A stretch of DNA of 64,000 nt, taken from assembly GCA_023935145.1 (NCBI GenBank), contig CM043705.1, positions 87,268,084-87,332,083 on the forward strand, given 5' to 3'. Below, one piece after another: positions 22,100 through 33,797 of this stretch. Origin of the DNA: Bretschneidera sinensis (Eukaryota > Streptophyta > Magnoliopsida > Brassicales > Akaniaceae). Made by a program: the position numbers and the translations under genes. The notes beneath the pieces are model-generated. The model saw nothing but the letters and a program-made list of their open reading frames with translations, was not told where the DNA came from and did not search any database. Every line of letters begins with the position of its first letter. Positions within the stretch are counted from its first letter, which is position 1.

Positions 22100-23760
22100 A
22101 GGAAAGATATAGTACTATTAATTTGGTGGTTTCAAAATACTCCATTAATATCTTTTGCATTAAATATGTCTGATTAATTAATTACAATAATTTTAAGCCA
22201 TTAGTTGGAGAAATGTTGATATGCAATAATAATTTAACTTCTTCGTAGAGTTATTTTGCATATCTAAGTTTAGAAAAAGGTAAAAAGGAAGCTTAATTTA
22301 ACGATGATTACATTTGTTTCAAAGTGTTTGAATATAGTGATTAGTTAATTTAAAAATATGTAAAGAAAGATAGAATTAAGAAAAAATTATTTTATAGTAC
22401 AATGACATGACAGAAATGTTCATCTTACCCTTAAATGTAAATAAAATATATTTTCTTCTCTATCTTCTCGTACAATTTAATAGTAAGATAAACCTTTATG
22501 CCATGTATTTCTCATAACACTGTACCAGACAAAAACTTCTCAGAACTAAGAGAACATGAGGCTTTAGTTGCCCGTTGGCATACTTTGTTTTGGAGATTTT
22601 GTCCACGTGGTCGAAGGAATAACTTTTTGTCCACTTCAAATACGAAAGGACTTTCCACAGTAAAAAAACAAAGGTCAGAGAAATGGTGCTAATTTTATCA
22701 GTTAAAGTTTATGTTATGTGGGCTCTAGTTGACAGCAATTTGATTAAAAAAAATATTCTAATATTTTCAAATAGGCAAGTACAATTATTTAATTTCATTT
22801 TTTTGATCCAACGGCTGTTAGCTAGAGCTGACAAAATCAGCATGTTTCTTTCTATGTGAAAAGTAATTTTTATCCAAAAAAAAAAATCATAGACCAAATC
22901 TACATAAAAACTTCTCTATCGTCAAATACATGATTGTGTGGTGTTATTCTTAAACAAGATTTTCCAAGATTGTTGGCATTGTCTGCATGTTATGAATGAA
23001 ACAAGGAATTAACAATTGACAAATTTGGCCACTGGTGTGACAAGGGACAATGCCCTCTAATGCTTAGTTGCCTACTACTGATATTGGACAGTATATATTT
23101 CTCAGCTATTGCCTCGGTTTCTGATTTTCTGCTCAACAGAACAGAATTTGTCCCTCGTGAGAAAAAGAAGGTATCAGTGGAAATCCCCCTGAGATTGGGT
23201 GTCTCAACTTAGCTTCGATGGCTCTTCCAATAATTCGCAAATGTTGTGTAAACCAACAGGTAGAACATAGGATTTTATATTTGAGAAAAAGATTTATGGT
23301 AAATCGGTCAATACTTTGAACTCAGAATATATAACTCATTGTTAAAGATATGACTTTTGGCCCTTGGCCGACAAAAAAAAATATAAACTCCAAGTCTTAG
23401 CAATAGACATAACCATTGGCACAAGAAGAATAGGAAGAAGAGTGAAAATGTATGATAATAACTGGTAACCATTCTAAAAGGTACAAATGATTAGTTGAAC
23501 GTTATTTATAATTTTTTCATTTTTTTGTTAAAATTTTTAAAAGTGAGATTAGATTGTTGTTTTTAACAAATTTTAGATTAAATTGTAATTATTAACAAAT
23601 ACGAGAGATGTAATATATTATAATATAATGTATTTTTACTCAAAGAGATATCAAGATAGTCCCAATGGTAATGCTCGATTGAAAAGTATGATTCCAACGG
23701 GCTTCATTCTGATCAGTTTTCAATATCTATTGATTGGCCAATTTGTGACTACTAGGTGTG
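22100..23760. other. Intergenic, repeated in every unit, no supported gene
   Basis: Shared with about 29600-31300, 37180-38880 and 57400-59060. A plus-strand frame around 22498-22692 recurs in the other units with an altered start and a frameshifted end, so coding is not supported. The R units carry about 45 bp (near 30578-30628) that S and S' lack at 23103. Confidence 0.45.
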
Positions 23761-23808
23761 TTTCTTGTTAAAATAAGAAAAATTAAGAAGAATTCTCCAA
23801 TACCATGT

Positions 23809-23929
23809 TGATATTTTGTATTTAGGGTTTAGGCTAAGAGTTAGAGAGGCAGAAGAGAGACAGGAGGCAGTGTGTTGTTAGAGGCACACAAAATATAGAG
23901 AAATCTTTTCAATTTCTCTTATTTTAACA
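23809..23929 (-). repeat. TRIM-like short LTR, inverted (S)
   Basis: The reverse complement of the 136-bp unit at 27266, shortened to 121 bp, with ends TGATAT...TTAACA. The flanking primer-like motif is decayed (TGATATTA). It marks the outer left end of the S inverted repeat. Confidence 0.55.
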
Positions 23930-25083
23930 TGATATTAAAACTCTATATTTTTGTTTCAAGTTCACAATATATCCCTTTTCATTTAATATTTGATCAAGTT
24001 AGACTTTCTTTCATTTGGGTTTTACGTGCAAAAACCTTAAATTCATAGTCAGCTTGCACTTGAGAGATGTGTTATAAAGAATTAATTGGGTCATTTTTCA
24101 TCCGTTTTAATTTTTGAAATAATTGATAACTCAATTATTTCTTAATATTTTTGGTATTTTGATGGTCCTTTCGTCTCATACAATTCATTGTCTATGGGAC
24201 GGAGTTTCTTTCAGCTATCTGCTCTTGCCTTTTGAGTTACAGTTTTGAGTTGTTGGTTTGGTACTTGTTTAAAGACTTGTGCGGACTTTTGTTTCTTTTG
24301 AAAAGTAGTTATCTAAACTATGGGATGGTTTTTATAATAAAATATCACAATGTCGATCAAATCTCAATTTGTTAACTGAATTAAAAGTAAAACTTTTAGG
24401 GAAAAATCTCATTTTTTTTATTTTTTTCTTTTAGAATGTGATCTTATAAATACAATTAATTTATTTTATATTTAACTTGATTGTATATATTGTTTATTTT
24501 AAGGATTTTATATGTTGAAATATTTTGGTACCAAATCTACATCATTTTGTATTCTAAAAAAAATATGCCATTTATACGGGGAGGGGAGAGGAGACCTCAT
24601 AAATTCAATTTTGTTTCTTTTAAAAGTATGATCTCATAAATATAATTTGTTGGAGATATAATTTATGTTAGTTTATCATTTTTTTTTATATAATAGGAGT
24701 GGGGAAATTTGAACTTGGGAGTTGAATGGGACCTCCTCTTTAGGTAATTCTCAATTAGACTATGGTCAAGCCACAATTTATTACGACCTAACTTGATTGT
24801 ATTATTTACTTTTATGTTCTTTTAGAAAATGTTTTTTTAAGGTTTTTTTACATGTTATATAGATTGATACCCATATAATTAAAAATACCAAAGCTACATC
24901 TTTAAGAAAAATTGAAATAGCCCAAATAAGTTCAGTTTTTTTTTTTTTTTATGTTATAAATTCAACATTAATTTGAAGATCGAATTAAGTTTTACATGAC
25001 TTAACTATAGAGTTCTTAATTTAATTTTAAGAATTCAGTACGGTACATACTAAACTGTAAAATCATATATAACAAAAAAAAAA

Positions 25084-25446
25084 CTATGATTCAAAAGAGA
25101 TTGGCGCAGATGCATCACCTCCAAAATCCAAAACACAAGTATTCCATACTTGTTTACTTCTAGGGATAATAGAAGATGCATTTGCTTCGGACTGATGTAA
25201 TGTAAAAGTGGCTTTCACCAATATGATATGGCACTCTTCTCCCATTACTATAAGGTTTTGACAGCATTTTTCAGTGACGTTTACATTCTGATCGAATATA
25301 GACGTGAATACCTCTTTTCCGCACTTTGGCGTCATCTTATCGATACAACTCTGTGGTGATAGCTCTGCAGCCATTGTAAGTGATATCATGATTGTAGTGG
25401 CTATGAAAAATGCCTTAAGGATAGAGAAGTTCTCTAACTTTGCCAT
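25084..25446 (-). CDS. P6: prolamin-like (ECA1-type) secreted protein, 120 aa
   Basis: Signal peptide at residues 1 to about 27 (ending MAA). The mature part has cysteines at 34, 42, 61, 62, 72 and 104 (C-x7-C-x18-CC-x9-C-x31-C), the CH pair at 72-73 and KQVWNTC at 98-104. Likely N-glycosylation sites are NVT (56-58) and NAS (89-91). The tail is rich in Asp, Gly and Ser and ends ISFES. It is a mirror-image paralogue of P7, with start codons 766 bp apart and divergent transcription. The ATG lies directly before the hydrophobic segment. Secretion and reproductive expression are family knowledge; the specific role is unknown. Confidence 0.88.
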   Translation of the reverse strand: MAKLENFSILKAFFIATTIMISLTMAAELSPQSCIDKMTPKCGKEVFTSIFDQNVNVTEKCCQNLIVMGEECHIILVKATFTLHQSEANASSIIPRSKQVWNTCVLDFGGDASAPISFES

Positions 25447-25540
25447 GATTTGTTTTATTTTTAATTAATGATATAGGTGTACCAATTTATTTTTTGTATT
25501 GCTTTGAAGTGACGGTTTTGATGGTGATACACAAGGATCA

Positions 25541-25547
25541 TTTTATA
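25541..25547 (-). promoter_or_regulatory. TATA box of P6
   Basis: The minus strand reads TATAAAA, about 95 bp upstream of the start codon. Its mirror image is at 26108 for P7. Confidence 0.5.
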
Positions 25548-26107
25548 GGGTGTAATTAGAGGAAAGAGATAATTTATTGTTGTTTCAAAACATTCCAAAA
25601 TTAGTATCTTCTGCATTAATTATGTTTGATTATTAATTAGTTAACCATGTAACATAAGTATTTCAAATCCATGATGTGAAGTCTACTCATCCTTCCGTCG
25701 TTTTTAAAAATATTTGAGCCACACTTTATATTTTTATTTTTTCTATTTATGGCTTCATTCTTACACGTATAATACATACATATATGAATCGAAATTCCAA
25801 TATATAAAATTGTAATTATGGGATGTCACAAATGTCTAAAGATAGTAATAGAGAGCTTAATTTGGTTCTCTTTTTTCTTATCCTTCCATATTCAAAGTAG
25901 TACTAACATTTAATTATTGGATCGCATCATATGAAGTTAACTTCCATTTCATGTCTAGCTAGTTAATGTAAACCCTTCACATCATGGATTTGAAAAACTT
26001 ATGTGACATGGTTAATTAATTATAATCACACATAATTAATGCAAAAGATACTAATTTTGAAACGTTTTGAAACAACAATAAATTATCCCTTTCCTTTGAT
26101 TACAACC

Positions 26108-26114
26108 TATAAAA
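26108..26114 (+). promoter_or_regulatory. TATA box of P7
   Basis: TATAAAA lies 105 bp before the start codon, within the right arm of the inverted repeat. Confidence 0.5.
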
Positions 26115-26212
26115 TGATCTTTGTGTATCACCAACAAAATCATCTCTCTCAAAGAAACACAAAAAATAAACTGATACTCCTGTATCATTAATTAAAATAT
26201 AAGAAAAAAATT

Positions 26213-26575
26213 ATGGAAAAGTTAGAGAACTTCTCTATCCTTATGCCATTGTTCATAGCCACCGCAACCATAGTGTCACTCACATTGGCTGCAGAGCTAT
26301 CACCACAAAGTTGTGTAGATAAGATGACTCCAGAGTGCGGGAAAGAGGTATTCACGTCTATATTCAATCAGAATGTAGACGTCACTGAAAAATGCTGTCA
26401 AAACCTTATAGCAATGGGAGAAGAGTGTCATATCATATTGGCGAAAGCCACTTTTACATTACATCAGTCTGAATCAAATGCATCTTCTATTATCCCTAGA
26501 AGTAAACAAGTATGGAATACTTGTGTTTTGGATTTTGGAGGAGATGCATCTGCGCCAATCTCTTTTGAATCATAG
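26213..26575 (+). CDS. P7: prolamin-like (ECA1-type) secreted protein, 120 aa
   Basis: Same length and cysteine positions as P6 (34, 42, 61, 62, 72, 104), with about a dozen substitutions, mostly in the signal peptide (MEKLENF start, PLFIATATIV). It has NQNVDV where P6 has DQNVNV, so the NVT-type glycosylation site at 56 is lost; NAS at 89 remains. It is the plus-strand partner of the S inverted repeat and the S counterpart of P10, P13 and pseudogene P21. Promoter and 5' leader (26108-26212) mirror those of P6. Confidence 0.88.
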   Translation: MEKLENFSILMPLFIATATIVSLTLAAELSPQSCVDKMTPECGKEVFTSIFNQNVDVTEKCCQNLIAMGEECHIILAKATFTLHQSESNASSIIPRSKQVWNTCVLDFGGDASAPISFES

Positions 26576-27265
26576 TTTTTTTGTTATGTATAATTTCACA
26601 GCTTGGTACAGACCATATTAATTAAATAATGAATTCTTAAAAATAAATTAAGAACTCGATAATTAAGTCATGTAAAACTTAATTAGATCTCCAAATTAAT
26701 GTTGAATTTATAAGATAAAAAAACTGAACTTATTTGGGCTATTTTAATCATTCTTAAAGAAATAGCTTTGGTATTTTTAATTACGTGGGTATTAATCTAT
26801 ATAACATGTAATACATTGAGATTCGATTGGTATTGTGATATTTTATTAAAAGTCCTCACAGGTCTTTAAACAAACACCAAACCAACAACTCAAAACTGTA
26901 CCCTATTAAAAAAAACTCGAAACTGTTACTCGAAAAGCAAGAGCAAATCGTAGAAAGAAGCCCCTTCTCATAGCCAATGAACTGCATGAGACGAAACAAC
27001 CATACAAATATAAAAAAATATATATTAAAAATAACTGAATAAAAAAATATTTCAAACGCATAAATTGATATAAAATGATCAAATTAATTGTTTATACATT
27101 AACAAATTCTCTCAAGTACAAGCCGACTAAAGGATTAAAAGTATTGCATGTGAAACTCAAATGAAAGAAAGACCAAATATCCGAAAGAGCAAATAACTTG
27201 GTCAAATATTAAATAAAAAAGTGCATCCTCAGAACTAGAAGTTAGGATATGGAGGTCTGATACTG

Positions 27266-27401
27266 TGTTAAAATAAAAGAAATTGAGAAGAATTCTTTAT
27301 GTTTGGTGTGCCTCTAACAACATTGCTTCTTGTCTCTCTCTACACTCTATCTCTCTTCTCCCTCTCTAACTCTTAGCTTAAACCCTAAATAGAAAATATC
27401 A
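27266..27401 (+). repeat. TRIM-like short LTR, start of R1
   Basis: 136 bp, TGTTAAAA...ATATCA, followed by ACG and TGGTATCAGAG. Immediately left lies TCTGATACTG, close to the inverse of the same primer motif. Confidence 0.6.
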
Positions 27402-28220
27402 ACGTGGTATCAGAGTTTCTTTCATTTAATACATATTACATATAATAATATAGAGAATTCTTCTCAGCTTTTCTTGGTGAGGTAAGTGTAATCGTCGACG
27501 TACATCAGGTGGGTTATTGTAATTTTCCCTTAAACTTACAATAATGCACTTAGTTAAATTGTATTTTCAAAAGCATATAATTTCAAGACAATATTGTAAG
27601 TTAAACAAACACAAATTGTGCTAATAATAATCTTTGGAATGTCAATAGCATCACCATTAAAAGAACCCATCAAAGAAATACAACACCAAACAATTCCAGT
27701 TGAGAACACTAATTTTTTTAAGGTGATTGCTTTTATAAATAAAAGGTTGAAAATAGCTTAAAAAAAGTTAATTTGATTTTTGATTGAGACTATTATTATA
27801 ATTATTATATTAACAATTTAGTTATTGTTATGTTAAATATTATTATTTCAATAAATATTAATTATATTACTATTATTTTTATTATTCATAAATGATTGTG
27901 ATTATAATTAATATTTTTAGTTGTTCCTCCAATACTGCTTGCTTATAAAGCTAGAAAGCCTCTTTAGTGGCACTTAACTCAGCAAAGCTGGATGGTTAAA
28001 TCATTCATGTTGCTTATGCAACAGAAAATTAAGCATGACTTGATAGAGTAAAAGAATGAAAGTTCTATCTCAGCATTTATGAATCAAGGCATACATCGGT
28101 TTCCTGTCCAAACTAAGACTGCATGATCGTTGAAATCATGGATCACTTTTTGAGCTTATAAATAATTAGTGAGATTTATTTGCATTACATTTGTCGATCA
28201 CTTGAAGTAATATTCAATTT

Positions 28221-28545
28221 AGTCATATTTAGAGCTAAAACAACTACATATATATATGAGCATAATTTTGAGGGTCTAATAGTTGAGTATTGTTTTAAAG
28301 CTAACGTGTATTGTTAGCCATATACGTATCCATCTCCATCCGGGTTTTCCCTTTCATATATGCGTGTAGTCACATTTAGAGCTCAAACAACTACATATAT
28401 ATGAGCATAATTTTGCAGATCTAATAGTTGAGTATTATTTTAACGCTAACGTGTGTTGTTAGCCATGTACGTATCCATCTTCATCCAGGTTTTCCCTTTC
28501 GTTCGCGTGTGTGTGTCCATCTCCATCCAGGTTTTCCCTTTCGTT
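28221..28545 (+). repeat. 145-bp-period tandem repeat (R1)
   Basis: AGTCATATTTAGAG recurs at 28221 and 28368. It then continues into repeated CATCTCCATCCAGG-TTTTCCCTTTCG motifs that S lacks because its homology breaks at the TACGTA site. Confidence 0.7.
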
Positions 28546-29035
28546 CGTGTGTGTTTTTTTCTATAATAATTTCTCACAAAAAAGAAAAGTGTTCAATCAA
28601 ATATCGTAGATGTGTGTAGGGCACAGGCCGTCAACCTGAGCTTTAATTTGGATACTTGGCTCGAGTTATTTATGGTCTTTTTGAACTCGAGCCAAGAATG
28701 AAAATTTAAACTCATGCTCCGCTCGCGTTTATTTTCCACAACTTAAGCTCGAGTCAGCTTCAAGCCCAAACGAGCCTGACCTCCAACCCTTCGAGCTCTA
28801 ACTTTCAAACCTGAGTATATAAACTTTTATATTTATAGTCTAAATAAAAGTATATATATTCATTTTAGAATAAAAATATTTTTAATATATACATATAATT
28901 GAATCAATTGACATGGAAAGAACAAGCATTAATTGTTCGACATGAGTTTATTTAAATTACAGAATTCTTATTTTACATTTAAGAATTCTTGATTTAATAT
29001 GGTATAAGACAGAAACATATATAAAAAGAAAAAAC
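28546..29035. other. Intergenic downstream of P8, no gene
   Basis: Contains the GAGCT/CTCGA-rich segment. At about 28560-28580 it represents the site lacking the 454-bp solo LTR that interrupts S and S'. Confidence 0.5.
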
Positions 29036-29491
29036 TTAATATTCAAAAGAGAGAGGAGCAGATGAATCAGATCCAAAATCCAAAACACATTTATTCCAAA
29101 ATTGTTTACTTCTGGGAATACCTAAAGATGCATTTGCTTTAAAATGATTCAATGAGAAAATGGTTCTCACCAATGCAGTGTGGCACTCTTTTCCCACTGC
29201 CATAAGTGTTCTGCAACAATTTTCAGTAACGGTAACATTCTCGAACATATACATGAATACTTGTTTCCCGCACTCCATAGTCATCTTTTCAGAACAGCTT
29301 TGCAAAAATTTGGCATACTCTAGTGAAGGTTCTGGTGACAAAATTTCGAATTCAGTTCCAGGCGGATACGCGTAATATTCATCTTCTTCCGCTGAGGGAC
29401 TGATATCTTCTGTTGCTGCAAATGTGAGCGATACCGTTGTTGTGGCTAAGAACAATGCCACAAGGAGAGAGAACAGCTCTAACTTTCCCAT
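29036..29491 (-). CDS. P8: prolamin-like (ECA1-type) secreted protein, 151 aa
   Basis: Signal peptide at residues 1 to about 26 (LTFAA). An acidic, Pro/Tyr-rich linker of about 39 residues (27-65) is absent from the P6/P7 type. The core cysteines are at 66, 74, 92, 93, 103 and 135 (C-x7-C-x17-CC-x9-C-x31-C), with CH at 103-104 and KQFWNKC at 129-135. Potential N-glycosylation sites are NVT (85) and NAS (120). I chose ATG 29491 because it starts the MGKLELF signal peptide conserved in P5, P11 and P19; an upstream in-frame start would add only a basic stretch. It is convergent with the plus-strand gene P7, with 2.46 kb between. Confidence 0.9.
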   Translation of the reverse strand: MGKLELFSLLVALFLATTTVSLTFAATEDISPSAEEDEYYAYPPGTEFEILSPEPSLEYAKFLQSCSEKMTMECGKQVFMYMFENVTVTENCCRTLMAVGKECHTALVRTIFSLNHFKANASLGIPRSKQFWNKCVLDFGSDSSAPLSFEY

Positions 29492-29576
29492 GATTTTGTT
29501 TTTTTTTAGTAATGACAGGTTTATCAATTTATCTTTATTGTGTTGCTAATTTGAAGATTAATGGCTTTAAGGATCC

Positions 29577-29585
29577 TTTTATATA
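29577..29585 (-). promoter_or_regulatory. TATA box of P8
   Basis: The minus strand reads TATATAAAA, 86 bp upstream of the start codon. Confidence 0.5.
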
Positions 29586-29599
29586 TAGGGTGCAATACA

Positions 29600-31374
29600 G
29601 GAAAGATATAGTACTATTAATTTGGTGGTTTCAAAACGCTCCATTAATATCTTTTGCATTAAATATGTTTGATTAATTAATTACAATAATTTTAAGGCAT
29701 TAGTTGGAGAAATGTTGATATGCAATAATAATTTAACTTCTACTTAAGAGTGATTTTGCTATCTGAGTTTAGAAAAAGGTAAAAAGGAAGCTTAATTTAA
29801 CGATGATCACAGTTGTTTCAAAGTGTTCTAATATAGTGATTAGTTAATTTAAAAATATGTAATGAAAGATAGAATTAAGGAAAAATTATTGTCTCGTATA
29901 TCTTTTCTTCTCAATCTTTTCGCACAATTTAAGGGTGAGATGAACCTTTGTGTCATATATCTCTCTCACACTGTGCCATACAAGAACTTCTCAGAACTAA
30001 GAGAACATGAGGCATTAGTTGCCCGTTGGCATACTTTGTTTTGGAGATTTTGTCCACGTGGTCGATGGAATAGCTTTTTGTCCACTTCAAATACGAAAAG
30101 ACTTTCCACAGTAAAAGAAAACAGAGGTCAGAGAAACGGTGCTAATTTTATCAATTAAAGTTTATGTTATGTCGGCTCTATTTGACAGCAGTTTGATCAA
30201 AAAAAATATTCTAATATTTTCACATGGTCAAGTGCAATTATTTAATTTAATTTTTTTATCCAACAGTTGTTCGCTAGAACTGACAAAATGAGCACGTTTC
30301 TTTCTATGTGAAAAGTATTTTTTATCCAAAAAAAATCTCATAGACCAAATCTTCGCAAGAATCTCTGGATCGTTAAATACATGATTGTGTGGTGTTATTC
30401 TTAAACAAGATTTTCCAAGATTGTTGGCATTGTCTGCAAGTTATGAATGAAATTTCAGCATGTTATGAATGAAACAAGGAATTAACAATTGACAAATTTG
30501 GCCACTGGTGTGACAAGGGGCAATGCCCTCCAATGCTTAGTTGCCTACTGCTGATATTGGACAGTATATATTTCTCTACTGTTTGGAACACCAAAAGTTG
30601 CAGGATTAAAAATAGAAGGAGCTCAGCTATTGCCTCGGTTTCTGATTTTCTGCTCAACAAAACAGAACTTGTCCCTCGTGAGAAAAAGAAGATATCAGTG
30701 GAAATCTCCCTGAGATTGGGTGTCTCAACTTAGCGCGGATGGTTCTTCCAATAATTCGCAAATGTTGTGTAAACCAACAGGTAGAACAGAGGATTTTGTA
30801 TTTGAGAAAAAGATTTATGGTAAATTGGTCAATACTTTGAACTCAGAATATATAACTCATTGTTAAAGACTAGACTTTTGGGCCTTGGAGAACAACAAAA
30901 AATATAAACTACCAGTCTTCGCAATAGACTTAACCATTGGCACAAGAAGAATAGAAAGAAGAGTGAAAATGTATGGTAATAACTGGTAACCATTCTAAAA
31001 GGTACAAATGATTAGTTGAAGGGTATTTAGAATTGTTTTCATTTTTTTTTAAATTTTTTAAAAGTGAGATTAGATTGTCATTTTTTAACAAATTTTAGAT
31101 TAAATTGTAATCATTAACAAATAAGAGTGATGTAATCTATTATAATATAAAGTATTTTTTCTCAGAGAGATTTCAAGATTGTCACAATGGTAATGCTTCA
31201 TTGAAAAGTATGATTCCAACGGGCTTGATTCTGATCGGTTTTCAAAATCTATTGATTGTGCAATTTGTGACTACTAGGTGTGTTTCCTGTGAAAATAAAA
31301 ATAAATAAATAAATAAGAATTCACTATATTATGTGTGTAATATGTATTACATGGACAAAACTCCGATACCATAT
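29600..31374. other. Intergenic of R1, no supported gene
   Basis: Same content as 22100-23760. Plus-strand frames at 29862-30158 and 30533-30733 recur in R2 at the same offset, as expected of a recent duplicate, and show no recognisable domain. Confidence 0.45.
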
Positions 31375-31499
31375 TGATATTTGGTATTTAGGGTTTAGGC
31401 TACGAGTTAGAGAGACGGTATAGAGAGAGACGGGAGACAGTGCGTTGTTAGAGGCACACAAAATATAGATAATTCTTCTCAATTTTTCAAATTTTAACG
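31375..31499 (-). repeat. TRIM-like short LTR, inverted (R1)
   Basis: About 125 bp, inverted relative to 34837. Primer-like motifs flank it on both sides in opposite orientations: CTCCGATACCA on the left and TGGTATCAGAAC (31500-31511) on the right. Confidence 0.55.
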
Positions 31500-32685
31500 T
31501 GGTATCAGAACTTCAGATCTTCGTTTCAAGTTCAAGATATATCCATTTTCATTTAATATTTGACCAAGTTATTTCTCTTTTGGATATATAGGCTTTTTTT
31601 CATTTGGGTTCATGTGCAAAAACCTTAAATTTGTCAGTTAGCTTGTACTTGAGAGATGTTTTATAAAGAATTAATTGAATTACTTTTTTTTATCAGTTTT
31701 AGCTTTTGATATAATTGGTAACTCAATTATTTCTTAATATTTCTAGTATTTTGATGGTTCTTTCGCCTCATACAATTCATTGGCTATGGGACGGGGTTTC
31801 TTTTTACTATCAGCTCTTGCCTTTTGAGTTACAGTTTTAAGTTGTTGGTTTGGTGCTTGTTTAAAGACTTGTGTGGACTTTGGTTTCTTTTGAAAAGTAG
31901 TTATCTAAACTATGGGATGGTTTTTATAATAAAATATCACAATATCGATCGAATCTCAATTTATTAACTGAATTAAAACTAAAACTTTTAGGGAAAAATC
32001 TAATTTTTTTCTTCATTTTTTTCTTTTAGAATATGATCTTATAAATACAATTAGTTTATTTTATATTTAATTTGATTGTATATATTGGTTATTAAGGATT
32101 TTATATGTTGAAATATTTTGGTACCAAATCTACATCATTTTGTATTCTAAAAAAAATCTGTCATTTATACGGGGAGGGGAGAGCAGACCTCATAAATTCA
32201 ATTTTGTTTCTTTTTAAAATATGATCTCATAAATATAATTTGTTGGAGATATAATTTATGTTAGTTTATCATATATTTTTTTACAATAGGAGTAGCGAAA
32301 TTTGAACTTGAGATTTGAATGGGACCTCCTCTTAAGAGAAAAAAGTGTAATTCTCAATTAGACTATGCTCAAGCCACAATTTATTACTACCTAATTTGAT
32401 TGTATTATTTACTTATATGCTTTTTTAAAATACGTTATTTTAGGTTGTTTTACATGTTATATAGATTGATACCCATATAATTTAAAATACCAAAGCTACA
32501 TCTTTGAGAAAAATTGAAATAGCCCAAATAAGTTCAGTTTTTTTTTTTATGTTATAAATTCAACATTAATTTGAAGATCTAATTAAGTTTTACATGACTT
32601 AACTATAGAGTTCATAATTTAATTTTAAGAAATCAGTACGGTACGTAATAAACTGTAAAATCATATATAACAACAACAAAAAAAA

Positions 32686-33048
32686 CTATGATTCAAAAGA
32701 GATTGGCGCAGATGCATCTCCTCCAAAATCCAAAACACAAGTATTCCATACTTGTTTACTTCTAGGGATAATAGAAGACGCATTTGCTTCGGACTGATGT
32801 AATGTAAAAGTGGCTTTCACCAATATGATATGGTATTCTTCTCCCATTGCTATAAGGTTTTGACAGTATTTTTCAGTGACGTTTAAATTCTGATCGAATA
32901 TAGACGCGAATACCTCTTTTCCGCACTCTGGAGTCATCTTATCGACACAACCATGTGGTGATAGCTCTGTAGCCATTGTGAGTGACATCATGATTTTAGT
33001 GGCTATGAACAATGCCATAAGGATAGAGAAGTTCTCTAACGTTGCCAT
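32686..33048 (-). CDS. P9: prolamin-like protein missing two conserved cysteines, 120 aa
   Basis: Full-length frame with an intact signal peptide, but C61 of the CC pair is Tyr and C72 of the CH pair is Tyr (both single G-to-A changes on the coding strand). Only four of six cysteines remain, so the usual disulfide pattern cannot form. This suggests relaxed constraint or a non-functional product. It is the minus-strand partner in the R1 inverted repeat; its plus-strand partner P10 keeps all six. Confidence 0.7.
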   Translation of the reverse strand: MATLENFSILMALFIATKIMMSLTMATELSPHGCVDKMTPECGKEVFASIFDQNLNVTEKYCQNLIAMGEEYHIILVKATFTLHQSEANASSIIPRSKQVWNTCVLDFGGDASAPISFES

Positions 33049-33143
33049 GATTGGTTTTATTTTTAATTAATGATGTAGCAGTACCAATTTATTTTTTGTA
33101 TTGCTTGGAGAGTGATGCATTTGATAGTGATACACAAGGATTA

Positions 33144-33150
33144 TTTTATA
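33144..33150 (-). promoter_or_regulatory. TATA box of P9
   Basis: TATAAAA on the minus strand, about 95 bp upstream of the start codon. Confidence 0.45.
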
Positions 33151-33692
33151 GGGTGTAATTAGAGGAAAGAGATAATTTTTTGTTGTTTCAAAACATTTCA
33201 AAATTAGTATCTTCAGCATTAGTTGACCATGTAACATAAGTATTTCAAATCCATGATGTGAAGGCTACTCATCCTTCGGTCGTTTTTTAAAATATTTTAG
33301 TCACACTTTGTTTTTTTATTTTTTCTATTTATGGCTTCGTTCTTACATGTATAATACATACATATATGAATCGAAATACCAATATATAAAATTGTAATTA
33401 TTGGATGTCACAAATGTCTAAAGATAGTAATGGAGAGCTTAATTTGGTTCTTTTCTTTTTTCTTACCCTTCAATATTCAAAGTAGTATTAACGTTTAATC
33501 TTTGGTTCGCGTCATATGAAGTCAACTTCCGTTTCATGTCTAGCAAATTAATGTAAACCCTTCGCATCATGGATTTGAAAAAATTATGTTACATGGTTAA
33601 TTAATTATAATCCAACATAATTAATACAGAAGATACTAATTTTGGAACGTTTTGAAACAACAATAAATTATCTATTTCCTTTGATTACAACC

Positions 33693-33699
33693 TATAAAA
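33693..33699 (+). promoter_or_regulatory. TATA box of P10
   Basis: TATAAAA, 105 bp before the start codon. Confidence 0.5.
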
Positions 33700-33797
33700 T
33701 GATCCTTGTGTATCACCATCAAAAGCATCTCTCTCAAAGGAACACAAAAAATAAATTAATACTCCTGTATCATTAATTAAAATATAAGAAAAAAATT

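Larger units (their letters stand above)
9377..27230 (+). repeat. Duplicated block S (left copy)
   Basis: The block matches about 42328-62517 throughout, with sparse substitutions. Corresponding features are offset by about 32.95 kb, then 32.89 kb after the shortened LTR, then 35.29 kb after the junction at 20663. It contains a copia element, P1-P7 and an F-box fragment. Its left end is set by the gypsy insertion, not by the duplication breakpoint. Confidence 0.88.
23809..27401. repeat. Large inverted repeat around P6/P7 (S)
   Basis: The left arm (about 23809-25681) and right arm (about 25976-27401) are reverse complements, covering gene, promoter, 3' flank and TRIM-like LTR. The unpaired centre is about 295 bp. 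The left arm has about 470 bp (24378-24846) with no partner in the right arm. Confidence 0.85.

Noticed and set aside
22498..22692. Plus-strand frame with KNFSELREHEALVARW, also at 29862, 37439 and 57796
   Set aside because: Starts and ends differ by frameshifts between S and R units, nothing is recognisable, and the non-coding surroundings are equally conserved.
29160..29375. Antisense frames inside P8 and P11
   Set aside because: Shadow of the cysteine-rich coding strand; no signal or domain of their own.
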